From: Asterella californica
Taxonomy: Eukaryota > Streptophyta > Marchantiopsida > Marchantiales > Aytoniaceae
DNA: 64,000 bases
Direction of reading: 5' to 3'
NCBI GenBank assembly: GCA_036924285.1
Contig: JAYKYS010000001.1
Location: 31,867,501-31,931,500 of the forward strand
Shown here: piece after piece, positions 48,177 to 60,347 of the stretch
Layout: each line of letters begins with the position of its first letter
Position numbering within the stretch: the first letter of the stretch is position 1
Notes under the pieces: generated by a model
What the model was told of the DNA's origin: nothing
The model's database searches: none
What the model saw: the letters and a program-made list of their open reading frames with translations, nothing else
Position numbers and translations under genes: made by a program

Positions 48177-48529
48177 ATGACCGGCCGGTTGAATCCTGAT
48201 GTCCTCATCTTGGAAGAGGCTAGCACACGCATAGCCTACATGGTGTGTGAATGCAGGAGTAAAGGCGGGGCTTCAGGCTGCACTTTTCACCTCATTTGCT
48301 TCTCCCATTCCTACTCTTTGCCGCAGCACGAGTGATTCCGTGGCTGAAGATCAATCTCGCCTATCAAGGGAAGGCTTTCATCATATCTGCATCAGCTATT
48401 GCATCTAACTTCAACGTGAGCGAGAAATCATCATGGCATGTTCTCAACAGGAAAAGATGTCGACGTTGGACAGAACCACAACCAAACGGAAGTCCCAAGG
48501 CTGAGACAGAAACCCAGTCAATTCGCTGA
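48177..48529 (+). pseudogene. ENOD93: Early nodulin 93 (ENOD93)-like, two +1 frameshifts
   Basis: ENOD93 proteins are small membrane proteins of plant mitochondria or endomembranes, linked to nodulation and nitrogen responses, with two hydrophobic helices. The family pattern is spread over three frames. Frame one, from the ATG at 48,177, gives MTGRLNPDVLILEEASTRIA. Frame two (about 48,244-48,315) gives CVNAGVKAGLQAALFTSFAS and PIPTL. Frame three (about 48,317-48,529) gives ARVIPWLKINLAYQGKAFII and SASAIASNF, then a tail ending at TQSIR. Each change is +1 and is explained by one extra base, after ATG near 48,242 and in the T-run near 48,316. The VIPWxKxNLxYxxxAFIISA block is diagnostic. A canonical TATAAAA at 48,100 and an intact start suggest recent decay. 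Sequencing error at two sites is the alternative. Confidence 0.75.
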
Positions 48530-49719
48530 TCTGAATCCACCGTCCCTTCTTATGAAAGCTCCAGAAGCTCCACATCAAACTTGATGCGAAATAGGAGCTT
48601 TCCACTTTTGTCATGAGATTCCGAGGGACATACGCACTTCATTCCACCGTCAACATCCTGCCTTTCCTGTAACGAAATCAGTGATAGCAGGAAAGGAATC
48701 GGGAAAAATTGCAGATTTTCAGGTTAAGTGTGCCTTGATGGATGTCGAGAAAGGATAACCAACATGACTTTAAATGGTAGGAGCATGATGACTCAAATGG
48801 TAGGATACTTCTGTACAGAGTAACATCAGTTGCAGGCTCACATCAGTTCGGGTGCAATACTTTTGCACGTGACCTTACATCACAATCCTGGGTTACTGTC
48901 AAGTATGCCGTCAAGAAACCACTCTGAAGTTTAGTAACCTCACCCAGTTCTCTAGAGAAGCCTCCACCTGTGTGCCTAGGAGTACAGAAAAACTTGATGA
49001 CATGGTTCAATCATTCCTCCCGTTTCCTAAATTAGTGAGATAAATTATGACAGCTTCTGTGAATGACACATACGGAGTGACACATAGATGTAACATATCA
49101 TGTAAGGAAAAATGACGCTGGAACAGGCATATGAAATTAGAACCTAAACAGGAAGTAGACACCAGCTGAAAATATATACCAGGCAAATACTGACTAACTG
49201 ACTTTGGCAGCTCAGCTGCTCCGCTCTTGTCCACGAAACAAAACTGCAAGATGATATATCGGCGTCTGAGCCCAGTGTGCCGAACCGGTATATTCTACGA
49301 CTAAGTCTGTTTCAGTCTGTATCTATGAACTTCGAATGATCTGCCAAATGTCAACATGTGCCGCATCCTACACTTGATCGTCGTCTGGGAGTTAAAACTA
49401 TTCATATTAAATGCACAACCTCCAGGTCCCAAAAAGAGAACACTGCATAATGGATTTTTACAGATATGCACTGACAGGTGCGTCTTAGAATTCATGTTAA
49501 CATGTTTCATCATCAGATAAGCTTGACAGATACTACATACTAGGCCGGCTACTACAGGGCAGCAACTCGCTAGCTGGTATAATGATACCAAACAGGTAGG
49601 GGCTTTTGTTTCTAATATCACAACAATTTTGGACCCCAGTCTAACAGGGGCAGACATCAAACGACCAAAAACCAGCTGTTTTCAGTTGGTATTTTAAGAA
49701 TTGCTTTGTCTCCTAGCGG

Positions 49720-51310
49720 CTACTCAAATTTAGGTGGAAGGAAAGGGGTCCACCAGCTGCCTTCGTACTTCGCGTAAGGAGCTACCCACTTCTCTGGCTT
49801 CTTGAATTTCAACTCTAGATCTTGGTTACCCGATAAAGCGTCTTCTACAGAGGTGGTCTCAAATGCTCCCTTGAGAACACGGTCCAGCCTTAATTTCATG
49901 AACCTGAAACAGAAAACGAGTTTCTTAAAAATTAGTGCTCTTCCAGACTGTAGTTACGCCTTCAGCCAAGAGATTAAAATCCCGGAACAGTCATACGCTC
50001 TTTATATTCGCTTAAGTACAAAGGATAGCAGGAGATCACGAATATGATAAGACAATCTGAAGCTTCCATTAGCCTAATGAAAAAGATTGTCTCAGGAAAA
50101 TTAGCGCTCAGCCAGAGGAGTTATGCCTTGAGCCAACAAATAAAGATCACAGGACAGTCATTGAGGTTCTCTAGACTTCTTTCCATTCAAAGGTAAAGCA
50201 ACACAAAAGGTCAACGCCGTATATGATAGGACGACTGAAAGCCATAATGATCCTATAAACAAAAGGAGGGAGCCTTACGTGATCCAGGTAGCGTCGGTGG
50301 AAACTAGCGCAACCGCTGGCCTCTTGACACGCTTCTCAACATCAGGGAACTTGGCGAGCCAGCTGGGTTCGATGACGAGCCAAAAATCCACCTTTCTACC
50401 CTTCTCCCCGAAGTATCTCAGACGTTCCCTCATCAGCTCTTGGAAGTGTTCCTCGTCATCAAGCATAAACTGTGCACTTGCGACTAGGAAATGGTACTCA
50501 GTCTTCTGCAAAGACCATAAGCACCAGAACATCACTTCGGACGTCTTGCTATAACGACATAAGCCCAAAATTAAAACACAATATGGTGACATACATTCCA
50601 CCGGAAACATCGATCACCTATCTCGTAACCAGCATAGTGGTTATGAAACCCTGACGAAAGAACCGCTACCATTCTTAACCCTTTCATCCTGCGTACATGG
50701 CTGAAGCTTAAAATCAAATCGTCTAGTGTCTGTATTTCCATTCTCAGACTCCCTCTACCATCAACTGTGCTAAAGCACGTAACATCCTCCAAGAACCATC
50801 TCGATGCTTTGGCAAGCACACGCGTGGCGACAAATCCCAACGTTTCTTCAGTGCATACATAACGGTCTATGCGTATAGCAGCAGTGTTTCGATATAAAAA
50901 ATATTGTTTCTCGTTCTCAAAAGCTCTCGCTTCGCAACTCCTTAGAATGCACCATCGGAAATGCTGGAGTTGAAACATGAAATGGAACAAACCTGAGGGG
51001 CGGAGGTGGTAGAGGGCTCCGCAGTCTCAACGGCCTTATCAGCGGCAATGGCGCGCACAACCTTAGAGCTGCTGCGGGGAAGAGCAGCAGCACGACCTGC
51101 ACAGCGATGTTGCAAAGAGAACGCGGACGCGGACGAGGTTTGCCGCACGCCAAAGCTCGCTCTCTTGCACTCCGCGGCAGCGTAACCATGGCCGCTTACG
51201 TCCTGAGGTACCACCAACGCTTCACGTGGAAGCGGTCTCACTCCCACCCGCGCTGCACAAGCAGCCATAGCCATCTTTCCCTTCTGTCCAAAGCCTCGAC
51301 CTGAGATCAA
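49720..51310 (-). CDS. YCF54: Ycf54 homologue (LCAA), Mg-protoporphyrin monomethyl ester cyclase factor
   Basis: Ycf54/LCAA is a small plastid protein needed for the aerobic Mg-protoporphyrin IX monomethyl ester cyclase step of chlorophyll synthesis, acting with CHL27/AcsF. Exons on the minus strand are 51310-50993, 50505-50279 and 49903-49720, in phase with GT-AG introns: 729 bp, 242 residues. A second Met at 51,274 (MAMAACAARVG) gives 230 residues and a more typical transit peptide. The first exon, rich in Ala, Ser and Arg with few acids, fits a chloroplast transit peptide. The mature domain starts at KTEYHFLVASAQFMLDDEEH and continues with DFWLVIEPSWLAKFPDVEKR, VKRPAVALVSTDATWIT, FMKLRLDRVLKGAFETTSVE, EKWVAPYAKYEGSWWTPFLP. 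This matches the whole family domain without gaps. No defect seen. Confidence 0.95.
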
Positions 51311-53440
51311 AACTCGTGCCCGCCCGACTCAGAATCCCGAGATCTTGCTCTCTCTTTCTCACGCACGGACACGCTCGATACAATTAAAAAACGCCTTCTC
51401 CTTCCTCGTGAAGCTGCTTCGGATTTTCGTCGGCGCGTTAAGTTGGTTTCTTGAACCTCGTTCGAGCTCGACTGCGTCCGTCTGTGGCTTGGTTCTCTTC
51501 AGTTCTGTTGCAGGACTGCTCGCTCGTGGGCCGGAATATCGCGATTCACCCTATCCACTTGTAGATAGCCATGCCGACTGGCCACCAGTCCGTGATTAGC
51601 AATTTATGCTGGCTGTACTTCTGTCGCAGCAACTGTTCGCTGCTGACTTGGCGCGATATGCATCTTTAATCACCTTTTGCACTGAGAGTTTCTGTGCCAT
51701 ATCAGCAAAGGCTGGTCCGAAGCTGACTTGGAAACTAGTCCAAGGTGTGTTGGCGTAAGCTACGGAAATCTGAGAAAGTGGGGCGATCCTGTAAGAGATT
51801 TTGACGGGATTTCCCCACTTTCAGTGTTTTTGATTATCTGTGATTGAAGAAGACGCGAGAGGCATCCTCCGCCTGACTGACAGTAGCCAGTGGGCGTCGA
51901 AGCTCTGTTCTTTCGACTCTCATGATGACGTTGACTCGACTGCACTATGACTCCTATGAGTACATGTCCTACGTAGTGTGGTCAATTGGAAGCTACGTCG
52001 TTGTTTGTTTGTCTCTGCCTGTGCTCCTTTCGTACATAAATGTTCAAACTTCTTCATCAGCAATATGTTTGTTTACCACATTCTGCTCAAACTTCTCGAT
52101 GCAAAAGCTGTTGCACTGAGCACACGTTCGCTTATGAGCTATTCGACGTTTTCCTGCACAAGAACGTTCAGAGACTTGACGACAGTCTTGTCTAGGGTGA
52201 TCTCAGACCTTTTACCCTGTGCATGGACCTATTTAGGTTGGGTCACATCTACTTGTTGTTCTACTAACCTTCAATAGCGTAGTTAACAGAGGTTTTATTG
52301 CCACAATAAGTTATACAGTTTACATCAACAAGTAACTGTGCGATCTTTACAACGAAAGCATTTATTCTCTTCTCGCAATTGCAGAGTTGGTAGAACTATG
52401 AGTTCAAGTGTCATGTAAAAGCTCCATGAAAGCTGCTAGCAACAAGGTTGGTATATGGTGAGGCTCAAACTTTTTGTTATTTACATGATTGATGTTTTCG
52501 GATGATCAAACTGTCGCTAGTTGACACACAGGTTCAGGCAAAATAAAGTTTGCTACATGAAATTATCTTCCTTGGTCCTACTGTTAGATTTTGGTTTCAT
52601 CGAGTCTTATACAGATCAAACCGGTGAAACAAGCAAGTATAATAGGTGAAAGTCTTTACAAGTGCCTTTCGATTGCTGCTTCGATGAATGGTGGGAACGT
52701 CCGAGGAATTTCTAAGAAAAAAATAGTGATTGATGTTTCGATGGAGTTGTGATACTGTCACTGAGAAGAAGATAAGATCAAAAGTTTATTTTCAAGAGGA
52801 TGCTATGCTTCAGACTTGGTTGGCAATGGGACAATTATTTAGAACCTTGAATGTGATTCTCTTGGGGTGGTGGTTGTGTAGATTGGAGAGTCAGGAGAAA
52901 GACAGAGAACTTCGACATCGTAAGGAAAAACTAGTGAAATAATCAAACCATCCTACATGTAAAGAGAAAGTAGCCAAAGAATCAAGAGTGTGGACTTGTA
53001 TACAGTACTTTCTGAGTTTTATATGATCTCAAATTCTTGGATATTGTCTCTCCAATCAATCACAGAAGGCTCGTCCTTTCCCCTTTGGGAACTCTTTCAT
53101 GCAACAACCTTGAGTTACCTCGACTCTCTGCCCTGTTACCAAATGTGTCAATTATGAAATGGGTGATCGTATTGTAGAGATCGCAAGACAGTCAAATCAA
53201 GCAGACGTACATGATACATCGAATATCTTACATGAAAGTGATCCTCTGTTTCTGAGGTCCCGGTAGTTTGGTGCACTATGAAGCCAATGTGAGCGGGTCC
53301 TGACAAGATTTGCTGCACCAACCGAGCCCTGACTGACCAGTTATTATGCGAGTTTCACCAGGGGCTTTCTCGCAGGTAACAATGTAATCAGTCGTAGTGG
53401 AGAAATTCTATCGACAGCTTCTAAGGTAAGATGAACTGAA
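51311..53440. other. Intergenic, upstream of YCF54
   Basis: Contains the presumed promoter of YCF54 in its first few hundred bases. No further gene is supported. An inverted pair GAAAGTGGGG/CCCCACTTTC occurs at 51,773-51,823, with a 31-nt spacer that holds more complementary bases. Confidence 0.4.
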
Positions 53441-56400
53441 GTGAATACTATTTTCATACCTGTCGCGAACCGACTTTCTTCCCGTCTCGCAGAGAAAGTC
53501 GCACGTTACAAGTCGGTACCAGCAAGTATATATATTGGTACACGTGTAAAGCAGTCTTCTGAGAAACCAGTAACTTCCCTCGCAGATTTCGGTAACCACC
53601 AAATACTTTTGAACCCATGCAAGTACAACATGACTAACAAAGAGTGGTAACATGTATACTGACTTGGTTTGAGAACTTAGCGAATGTACATAACGCTAAA
53701 TGTATAGGGAAAGCACATTTCCAAGATGGTAGCCCCCGGAAAGAAGACGAGAACAAATTGTAATGCCTAACGATCTGACCGAGAGGGCAGCTAACTGTAA
53801 TATAGAGCGATAAGCCGAACAGAGTGCATGAAGAGCAAGTTATCCAGATAATGACATACAGAAACACAAAATACATCGACTGGAGAAGCAAACATGAGGC
53901 ATCAGGGAATAATCGAGCCAACCTTTAGAACACCAGATTGTCATCCATGAAGAAAGTAGAGAGTAGAAGCTATTCTCCCAACAAAAGTCACGGACACAGG
54001 TTAGGTATGGAGTAGGTGTACACTGCAACACCTAACTACCACATACCATACACAAAGAGCATGCAACAGAACACTCTTCTGCCCGCATGCACCTTAACCG
54101 GCTCTCGGATTTCATCAGCACCCAACAGGGAGGGTTCGGCCATAGGTGAGTAGGAAAAGTGATCACGCGAAGTTGAGGACTTTTCCCACTCGGTAGGGCC
54201 TTGTCGGTACAGGAGGTTTTTGGTACCAGCAAATATATAGTACAATTCACATTCAAGATAATCACTTGCGCAGAAAATAAAAGATTCAATTTATCTGATA
54301 CTTACCAAGAGAAACGCTAAAATATTTAGCGCGACGGAACATAAGCGAATATTGTGTAAAAGCATCCACAAAGAACAGGTCTTAATCATCAAGAAGATAT
54401 TTTGATTTCTGTGGCAACGGCCTTACAACGGTGAATAACATAGGAAGCTCATTTTCACTGACAGCTGCATGTATCATGGTACACGTGTCAAGCAGTTGCC
54501 GGACAGCTGCATGTATGGGAACAAACCCCGGATCAGGTTAGACGCTGTAACCTACAAGTGTAACAGACCATAACAAACATGAAGGAACATTCTGATCTCA
54601 AGGGTGTCGATGGGACAAGGCTCAGTATGGTACAAATGGACTCATCCAGTATCAGCTGTATGCTCAAGCTGAACCACAGGTTTTCGAGCAAAACTCTGCT
54701 GCTTGTGTAAGGCAACCTCGATCTACATTGTTACTCCGCAACGAAAATCTGCACCGTCCCGTCCTCCTGCTTACAACACCAGAAGAACTTAAATCGTCAT
54801 GTACCAAAAGACGAGTCCCCACACTCTTTCCACCAACCACGCTTGGTTTCGATGCCTCATGCCCGAAGACAGCAAGACGCTCAATGACAGACACCATTTG
54901 GTCTGTTTCATACTGATGACTGGTAAACGTGAGACAATGCACAGTATCAACAGACTATTATCTTCAAGGTCGATCACATTTCACAAAATCTTCATCCATC
55001 TCCAGTTATCCGCCTTCTCCTTCTGCTACTAGCAACGTCACTGGGGCTACTAATACACCGCAGAATCATGAAGTACCTGCACGAGGCCAGTACAAACGTC
55101 AGGGAATCGTAATGTTTACGCAGATCTTATGTACATAGTAAGTAGCTATAAGGGGCCGAATGTGAGCTAACTTGCCAAGTGGAGTTAGCAAATTGTTTGT
55201 AACTGGAGGGTGTGCCGATGGGAATGTGTAGTACGAAGCAGATTTCCAGAAAAGGTTGCCCTTGGTATAAAGTTCAATGCGACTGTCTAATGCGAAAAAA
55301 CCAAATGCAGTATGTACTGATGCAATCTAGAAGCTGACGCAGAAGTGAAAAAAACTGGAGTTGTGTACTACAATAGTGAAATAAGCGAAGGCCGTCGAGG
55401 CGAACGTAGATTGGGATAGCCAAAAGAACCCCGCGCAAAAGAGAGTTAGTTTAAGTGAGTTGAGGAGCACCGGTTTAGCGGGTGAATACAGAAAGTACAC
55501 AGAAAGTTCCAGAAAAGACGGTAACCTGTGTGCTATCTTGGAGCGTCAAGTTGTCTTCATACGTCGAGAATGGCAGATATGCTCAAGGACCACTCTCTAG
55601 TATAGGGGTATCACCCAATTAGCCAAGCCAAGTACACAGTGATATCTTGGAGCGTCAAGTTAGCTTAACTCTGTAACCTAAGGGACTGACTAATGGTATA
55701 TGATGGTGATGATTCACGTGATGGTATATATCGGTCCATGAGGATAGCAGCGCAATCCAAGAACTACCCAGACACACTTGAGGTAACTCGAAAACACTGA
55801 ATCCAGAGAGTACACACTAGAGGGGTGTGAACATACGCTAACTTTAAGCATCTCTGTTGAACAGTTCTAACCAGGGGATCGACAAACGAGAATTTGTATC
55901 ACAGAGTACATTTCAAGGGATTGGCCCCTTGTAAACGCAGCATAGATGACATGTACAATATGAAGTACCGACAGATTTATGAGTATGACTGGTCCAGGAG
56001 AATGGCAGTTCAGCAAAGAACAACAACCACGCTCATAAACAGAGGTAACACCCAGTTTCTCCCAATAAAATAGACAGAAAGTGCCAAAAGGAAAGGTGGC
56101 CTGTATGCTATCTTGGAAGAGAACGTTAACGCGAATTTGTAACCTAAGGGGACGGACCAACGGGAATGTCAAGTGCGATGCACATTACCTGAGACGGTGC
56201 CCCTAGGTATGAAAATTCTTAGTATTGACATGTACAGTATGCAGTGCAAGGGGTCGAAGCGAATCAAGAATCTAATGCAGAACCGAAATCCTGGGGGTAA
56301 ATTCAGCAAGATGAAGTAAGTAGTACCTAAAGAGTCGCAAGAGCGAATGAAGTATGTGATTACAAAACCGCAAGGGAGAGAGACATTGTACATGAATAAC

Positions 56401-57200
56401 CAGTAAAAACCAGCCGGAAGATGAGTGAAGTGAATGACCAGGGAGTTTCCAACAACTTTCTGCACAAAGGTCACTAACACAGCTGTAGGTAATGAGACCT
56501 GTACAATGGAAGAACCTAACTAGCACAAGTCACATGCAGTAGGACATACACCCCGCTGCATGCACCTCAATGGTATCTGACTTCATCAGATCTTTCCAGT
56601 GTATGTTGGTACATGAGAAGGCCAGTTCGAATCAAGACCCACGCTCACATACTGAAGGTAACCTCCAAACCCCAGTGAAACTGAGGTCTTTTAAGTGCGC
56701 AAAGCATTAAAACATCACTGCGGCGGTAGAGATGTATTAAGCAGAGGAAGGAGTGTTGGGAACTGTAGCAAACAGCACGTTTCTTGAAAGCAACGCTCAC
56801 AGACAGATGAGCGAATGATACAGTAACCTTAAGAACAAAGAGAGAGTATAGCGGTCCGCAGCGTAGTGGAAGAACTAACCACATACAGCTAAGGTAACCT
56901 AAGAATAAAAACCCAGACACGTACATTTCAAGTATGGAATCGAACGAATATACACTAGAATTGTCAGGATTTTCGCCACAGAGTGTGCTGGGGTTCAGGA
57001 TGTCGGGAAAGTATTCGAAAAGTCAGATTCTGGATCTAGACCCCTGGGAAGGAACACACTATATATTGATACACGGGTAAAGCAGCTTTTCAGAGAAAAC
57101 AGTGACTTCGCCCGCACATTAAAGGTAACCCCAAAATATTTTTGAACCCATGTAAGTACAAGGTGAGTAACGAAGAGAGGTAACATCTAGTTCCCTGGGA
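53440..57200. repeat. Degenerate complex repeat block
   Basis: Several segments recur in diverged form. 53,500-53,650 matches 57,050-57,185 (GTGTAAAGCAGTCTTCTGAG against GGGTAAAGCAGCTTTTCAGA, then TTTTGAACCCATG(C/T)AAGTACAA). 54,085-54,120 matches 56,560-56,595 (GCATGCACCT, then TGACTTCATCAG-like). 55,195-55,290 matches 56,142-56,240. CTATCTTGGA recurs at about 55,543, 55,646 (partial) and 56,110. GTAACCTAAGG recurs at 55,674, 56,142 and 56,890. The spacings differ, so it is not one simple array. No coding frame is convincing. Confidence 0.55.
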
Positions 57201-58796
57201 AGGAACACAATACAATAGAACGCTTAAGAGGAGATGCTGACTAGCATCAAATCCTACCCTAGGTGCATACACTACGTTGAAGACCGCGACAAAACAGTAC
57301 TCCGGTACTATTCTACCACTAGTTGTAACATACTCCTAGTTTGGCACAACATTTTTGCAGATCCACGTTCTCGCAGTACTGACACCTAACATACGTTCAG
57401 CAACAAGTCAATGTAATGCTGCACTAAAAAGTTGTAACTCTAACAACAGACAACATGGAATTGACAAACATCTACAGGAAGCGGAGCAGAGAGATGTGGG
57501 AGAGAAATGTAAAGCACAGTCAGAACAAAAGGTGCATAACATAGCCACAACTAACGATGAGGAAATCATGAGTACAGAGTACGCAACAAACACCGATCCA
57601 TATACGGAATGCAAGTGGATCAGCCTTATAACCGAAAATTACTGCAAGCCCGTAGTACCTAGTGAGGTGTGCACCCAATTACCTCACTATCCCGTACACG
57701 CCAAGCATGCAGGTATCCACGCTTCCCAAGCATGCATAATTAACCGTATCCCTTACTTCATCATCACGGCCCGAAGGAAAGACATAATATGACGCAACCC
57801 TGTAGCTGAATGCAAGTATAAACCCTGTTTCTATTGCAAAGAAGATATGTACACTAAGGACTGACTCACGTCAAAGAGACCACCAATTGCTGGTCACTAC
57901 TACAAGGCCTTCAATGCATAATCCTGAGAGATGTCTTACCGTTCATCTAACAGTCGTTCCACTGGACTGATTCCCATCGCATGTTACGTACACCTTCGGC
58001 TCAAAAGCTTGCATCTTAAATCTCCATCAGAGATGAGGATACAACCATTGCATCCTTCACCGACTTCTAACGACAGTGAAACCGTCGTACCTGGCACGTT
58101 AATGGCTTGTTCTCGGACAATGACCGCCGTAACAGCTGCAACCCTTGAGACCCTCCAGAAAGTACTAGTCAAACAACTTTTCACCTTTCAAGTGGGGTGT
58201 CGAGTGATTCCTCGTCGTTACAATACCTCCTGCTAGTCTGCTGCTCGTTCAAGTCTGCATTGCTTGTGGTTCCTGTGCCGGCAAAACCTCCGCAGGCAGA
58301 AAATTAAGTCCGCACGTGTTATGCGGTATGGTGGCAGTCCAGGTTACACCGAGAGCCCTTGTGGATCGCATCAGCCCTTCAGTATATCAGCTAACCATTG
58401 TCCAGAAAGCACGTAAGAGGCAGCTTAATCGCTTTTTGTTTACAAGCCTGGACACTTCACCTGTTTCTTTTCTTTCAAAGTCTATATACATTACACGTAC
58501 TTCTCTACTTACGTTGCTCAACATCAACTTTTTACCGAAGATTCCTCTCCTGTGACGAAAATTTTGAATCTCCCCGGGATACACTTTCCTCAATCCCTCG
58601 TACGGATGTCAGTAACATGGAGTACAGAATCATCAGCCAAAAAGTTCGAGAAGAAACGGGCAATGATGAACTGGGGGTAAATGGGATGATCACTGTGAAC
58701 AACTCTAGACCCGAAGGATACAGGATAGAGCCGCAAGAATAAATGACAATGATATTTCAGTTGATCAACAGCTTCTGCCTGGTCCATGGAAGCTCA
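57200..58796. other. Intergenic, downstream of TADA1
   Basis: Holds a 145-codon open frame (57,355-57,792, plus strand) with no recognisable motif, and others of under 115 codons. Part of it should be the 3' UTR of the minus-strand TADA1 gene. Nothing else supported. Confidence 0.4.
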
Positions 58797-60206
58797 TTAT
58801 GGATCAAAAGATCTGAACGAGATCTTTTCCAAATGCGTCGGCCAGTCCTCTCCCATGACCTTGGGGTTAAGGTCCATAGCAACTTTCAGATCAAGACAAT
58901 TTATAGATCCCCTGTGTCTGCCTTGATCCTCATATGAACCTTCACCTGACAAGACCGGGTCATCTCTTGAAGCAAAGTGATCTGGCCGGGAGCCATTCAA
59001 CTGCTTCGGTAAAAAACCAGCACTGTCCTTTCTCGAATCTTTAGCAAAATTTCCCCCATTCTCTTTAAGACCACTCTGCATTTCCCGGGCCCCTAAATTA
59101 CCTGAGCGTCGTGCCCGGACAAGCTCTATTAGAGGCTGGATGATAGCCTTGAGATAAACGTCCAATGCTTTGTTGACACAACGTGCTGTCTCAAGACTTA
59201 CATCCTCCAGTCCTCTCTCTACAGCCATCAGCTGCATACTTCTGTGTAATCTCTCTGTATCTGGTAAACAATCCCCGTCGAGAATTTCCTCTTCCAGCTT
59301 GTCTCCCAGCAAAGTGTGCGTTACTGGCGGTGGCGGGAACTTGCCGACAAATCTTTCTACTCGAGGACCACCGCAACTGACAATGCAGCCCAAAGGGGGT
59401 CTGACAAAACCATTTGGCATGCCAACAATGTCGTCCTCGTCAATTTCTTCGTCCTCGTCAACCTCTTCAGCATTTTCTACTTCTATCTCTTTGCTAGCAA
59501 TACCTGTTTCAGCTTTACCATCTCCCCCTGGAACAGCTCCAGACCCTGTGAAACCGAGACGAGGTCGCTTGGCCGCTGGCGGAACTGGACTCGACAGTTC
59601 CAAGCTGGAATGTTCAGCCGGATACTGGGACTGCTGTACAGGCCGGGAAATGTCAGGAGTTTTGAGACCCCCGTTTTCCAAGCTCCTCGGGGTTTCTTCG
59701 TCAGCACTTCCACCCTGAGACGTTGAAGCTTCACCTCTGTGATGAAATCCCAACGGACTCGGTCTCTCTTTTGCCTTCCGGTCACGGATAGCAGACCTTC
59801 CCTTCTTCGGTGAGGAAGGTATGGCTCCATCACCGTTAGAGCGTATTGCTGGTGCAGGTGATCCGGAGGCGGGTTCTTCATTAGAAAGTGATGCCACCAA
59901 AGGTTTCCTTCGTATACCTTTGACAGGCTTGGAGATATCGTGCACGAATGAGGAGGGAGGTGGCGGCGCCTCGTTGCAGAGAGCATTCGCGAATATGGCT
60001 CTAAGAAATTGGTTGTGAAGTATGACATTCTCCTTTCCGATCGTCGAGAGAACTTGGTTGTCTAACTCCGCTTTGGAGAGCCTATAGTTCAGAAAACTCT
60101 GCAACAACTGCCAGTACTGCGTCTCCTTTACTGGCCCCAAGATTTTCACAAACTTGCTCTTATAATCGTGCAGATTCGCTCTCATCGATCTTTGCACGGG
60201 CGGCAT
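58797..60206 (-). CDS. ADA1: SAGA complex subunit TADA1/ADA1 (Hfi1)-like, intronless
   Basis: ADA1 (Hfi1 in yeast, TADA1 in animals) is a structural subunit of the SAGA histone acetyltransferase coactivator. The start MPPVQRSMRANLHDYKSKFV at 60,206 fits the family; the frame is open for 47 more codons, to a Met at 60,347, with no conserved sequence there. From 60,206 the protein is 469 residues. The SAGA-Tad1 domain covers about 10-90 (YWQLLQSFLNYRLSKAELDN, GKENVILHNQFLRAIFANAL). A long polar middle includes KGIRRKPL, an acidic run EEVDEDEEIDEDD and the conserved GCIVSCGG. A conserved C-terminal half follows (LPDTERLHRSMQLMAVERGL, YLKAIIQPLIELVRAR, INCLDLKVAMDLNPKVMGED, EKISFRSFDP). The lack of introns and an unbroken frame suggest a working gene; some plant homologues are also intronless or nearly so. 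Confidence 0.93.
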   Translation of the reverse strand: MPPVQRSMRANLHDYKSKFVKILGPVKETQYWQLLQSFLNYRLSKAELDNQVLSTIGKENVILHNQFLRAIFANALCNEAPPPPSSFVHDISKPVKGIRRKPLVASLSNEEPASGSPAPAIRSNGDGAIPSSPKKGRSAIRDRKAKERPSPLGFHHRGEASTSQGGSADEETPRSLENGGLKTPDISRPVQQSQYPAEHSSLELSSPVPPAAKRPRLGFTGSGAVPGGDGKAETGIASKEIEVENAEEVDEDEEIDEDDIVGMPNGFVRPPLGCIVSCGGPRVERFVGKFPPPPVTHTLLGDKLEEEILDGDCLPDTERLHRSMQLMAVERGLEDVSLETARCVNKALDVYLKAIIQPLIELVRARRSGNLGAREMQSGLKENGGNFAKDSRKDSAGFLPKQLNGSRPDHFASRDDPVLSGEGSYEDQGRHRGSINCLDLKVAMDLNPKVMGEDWPTHLEKISFRSFDP

Positions 60207-60347
60207 CTTTCCCGTCCCGTAAACTGAACCTAAACTTCCTATTTGCTTAACTCTTTTCTCTCGTCCTTCCCTGCTTCCACAGCACCTGCCTTCCTGTCCT
60301 CGATGTTCCCTACTTCTAGCTCCAACTCCAGACACTGACCCTAACAA

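Noticed and set aside
57355..57792. 145-codon plus-strand frame
   Set aside because: No motif, no biased composition, no splice or promoter signals, and it lies next to degenerate repeat DNA; its length is not exceptional for this much sequence.
59170..59726. Plus-strand open frames of 136-182 codons
   Set aside because: Antisense to the acidic, Ser/Pro-rich middle of the ADA1 gene; low-complexity sequence gives long frames on both strands.
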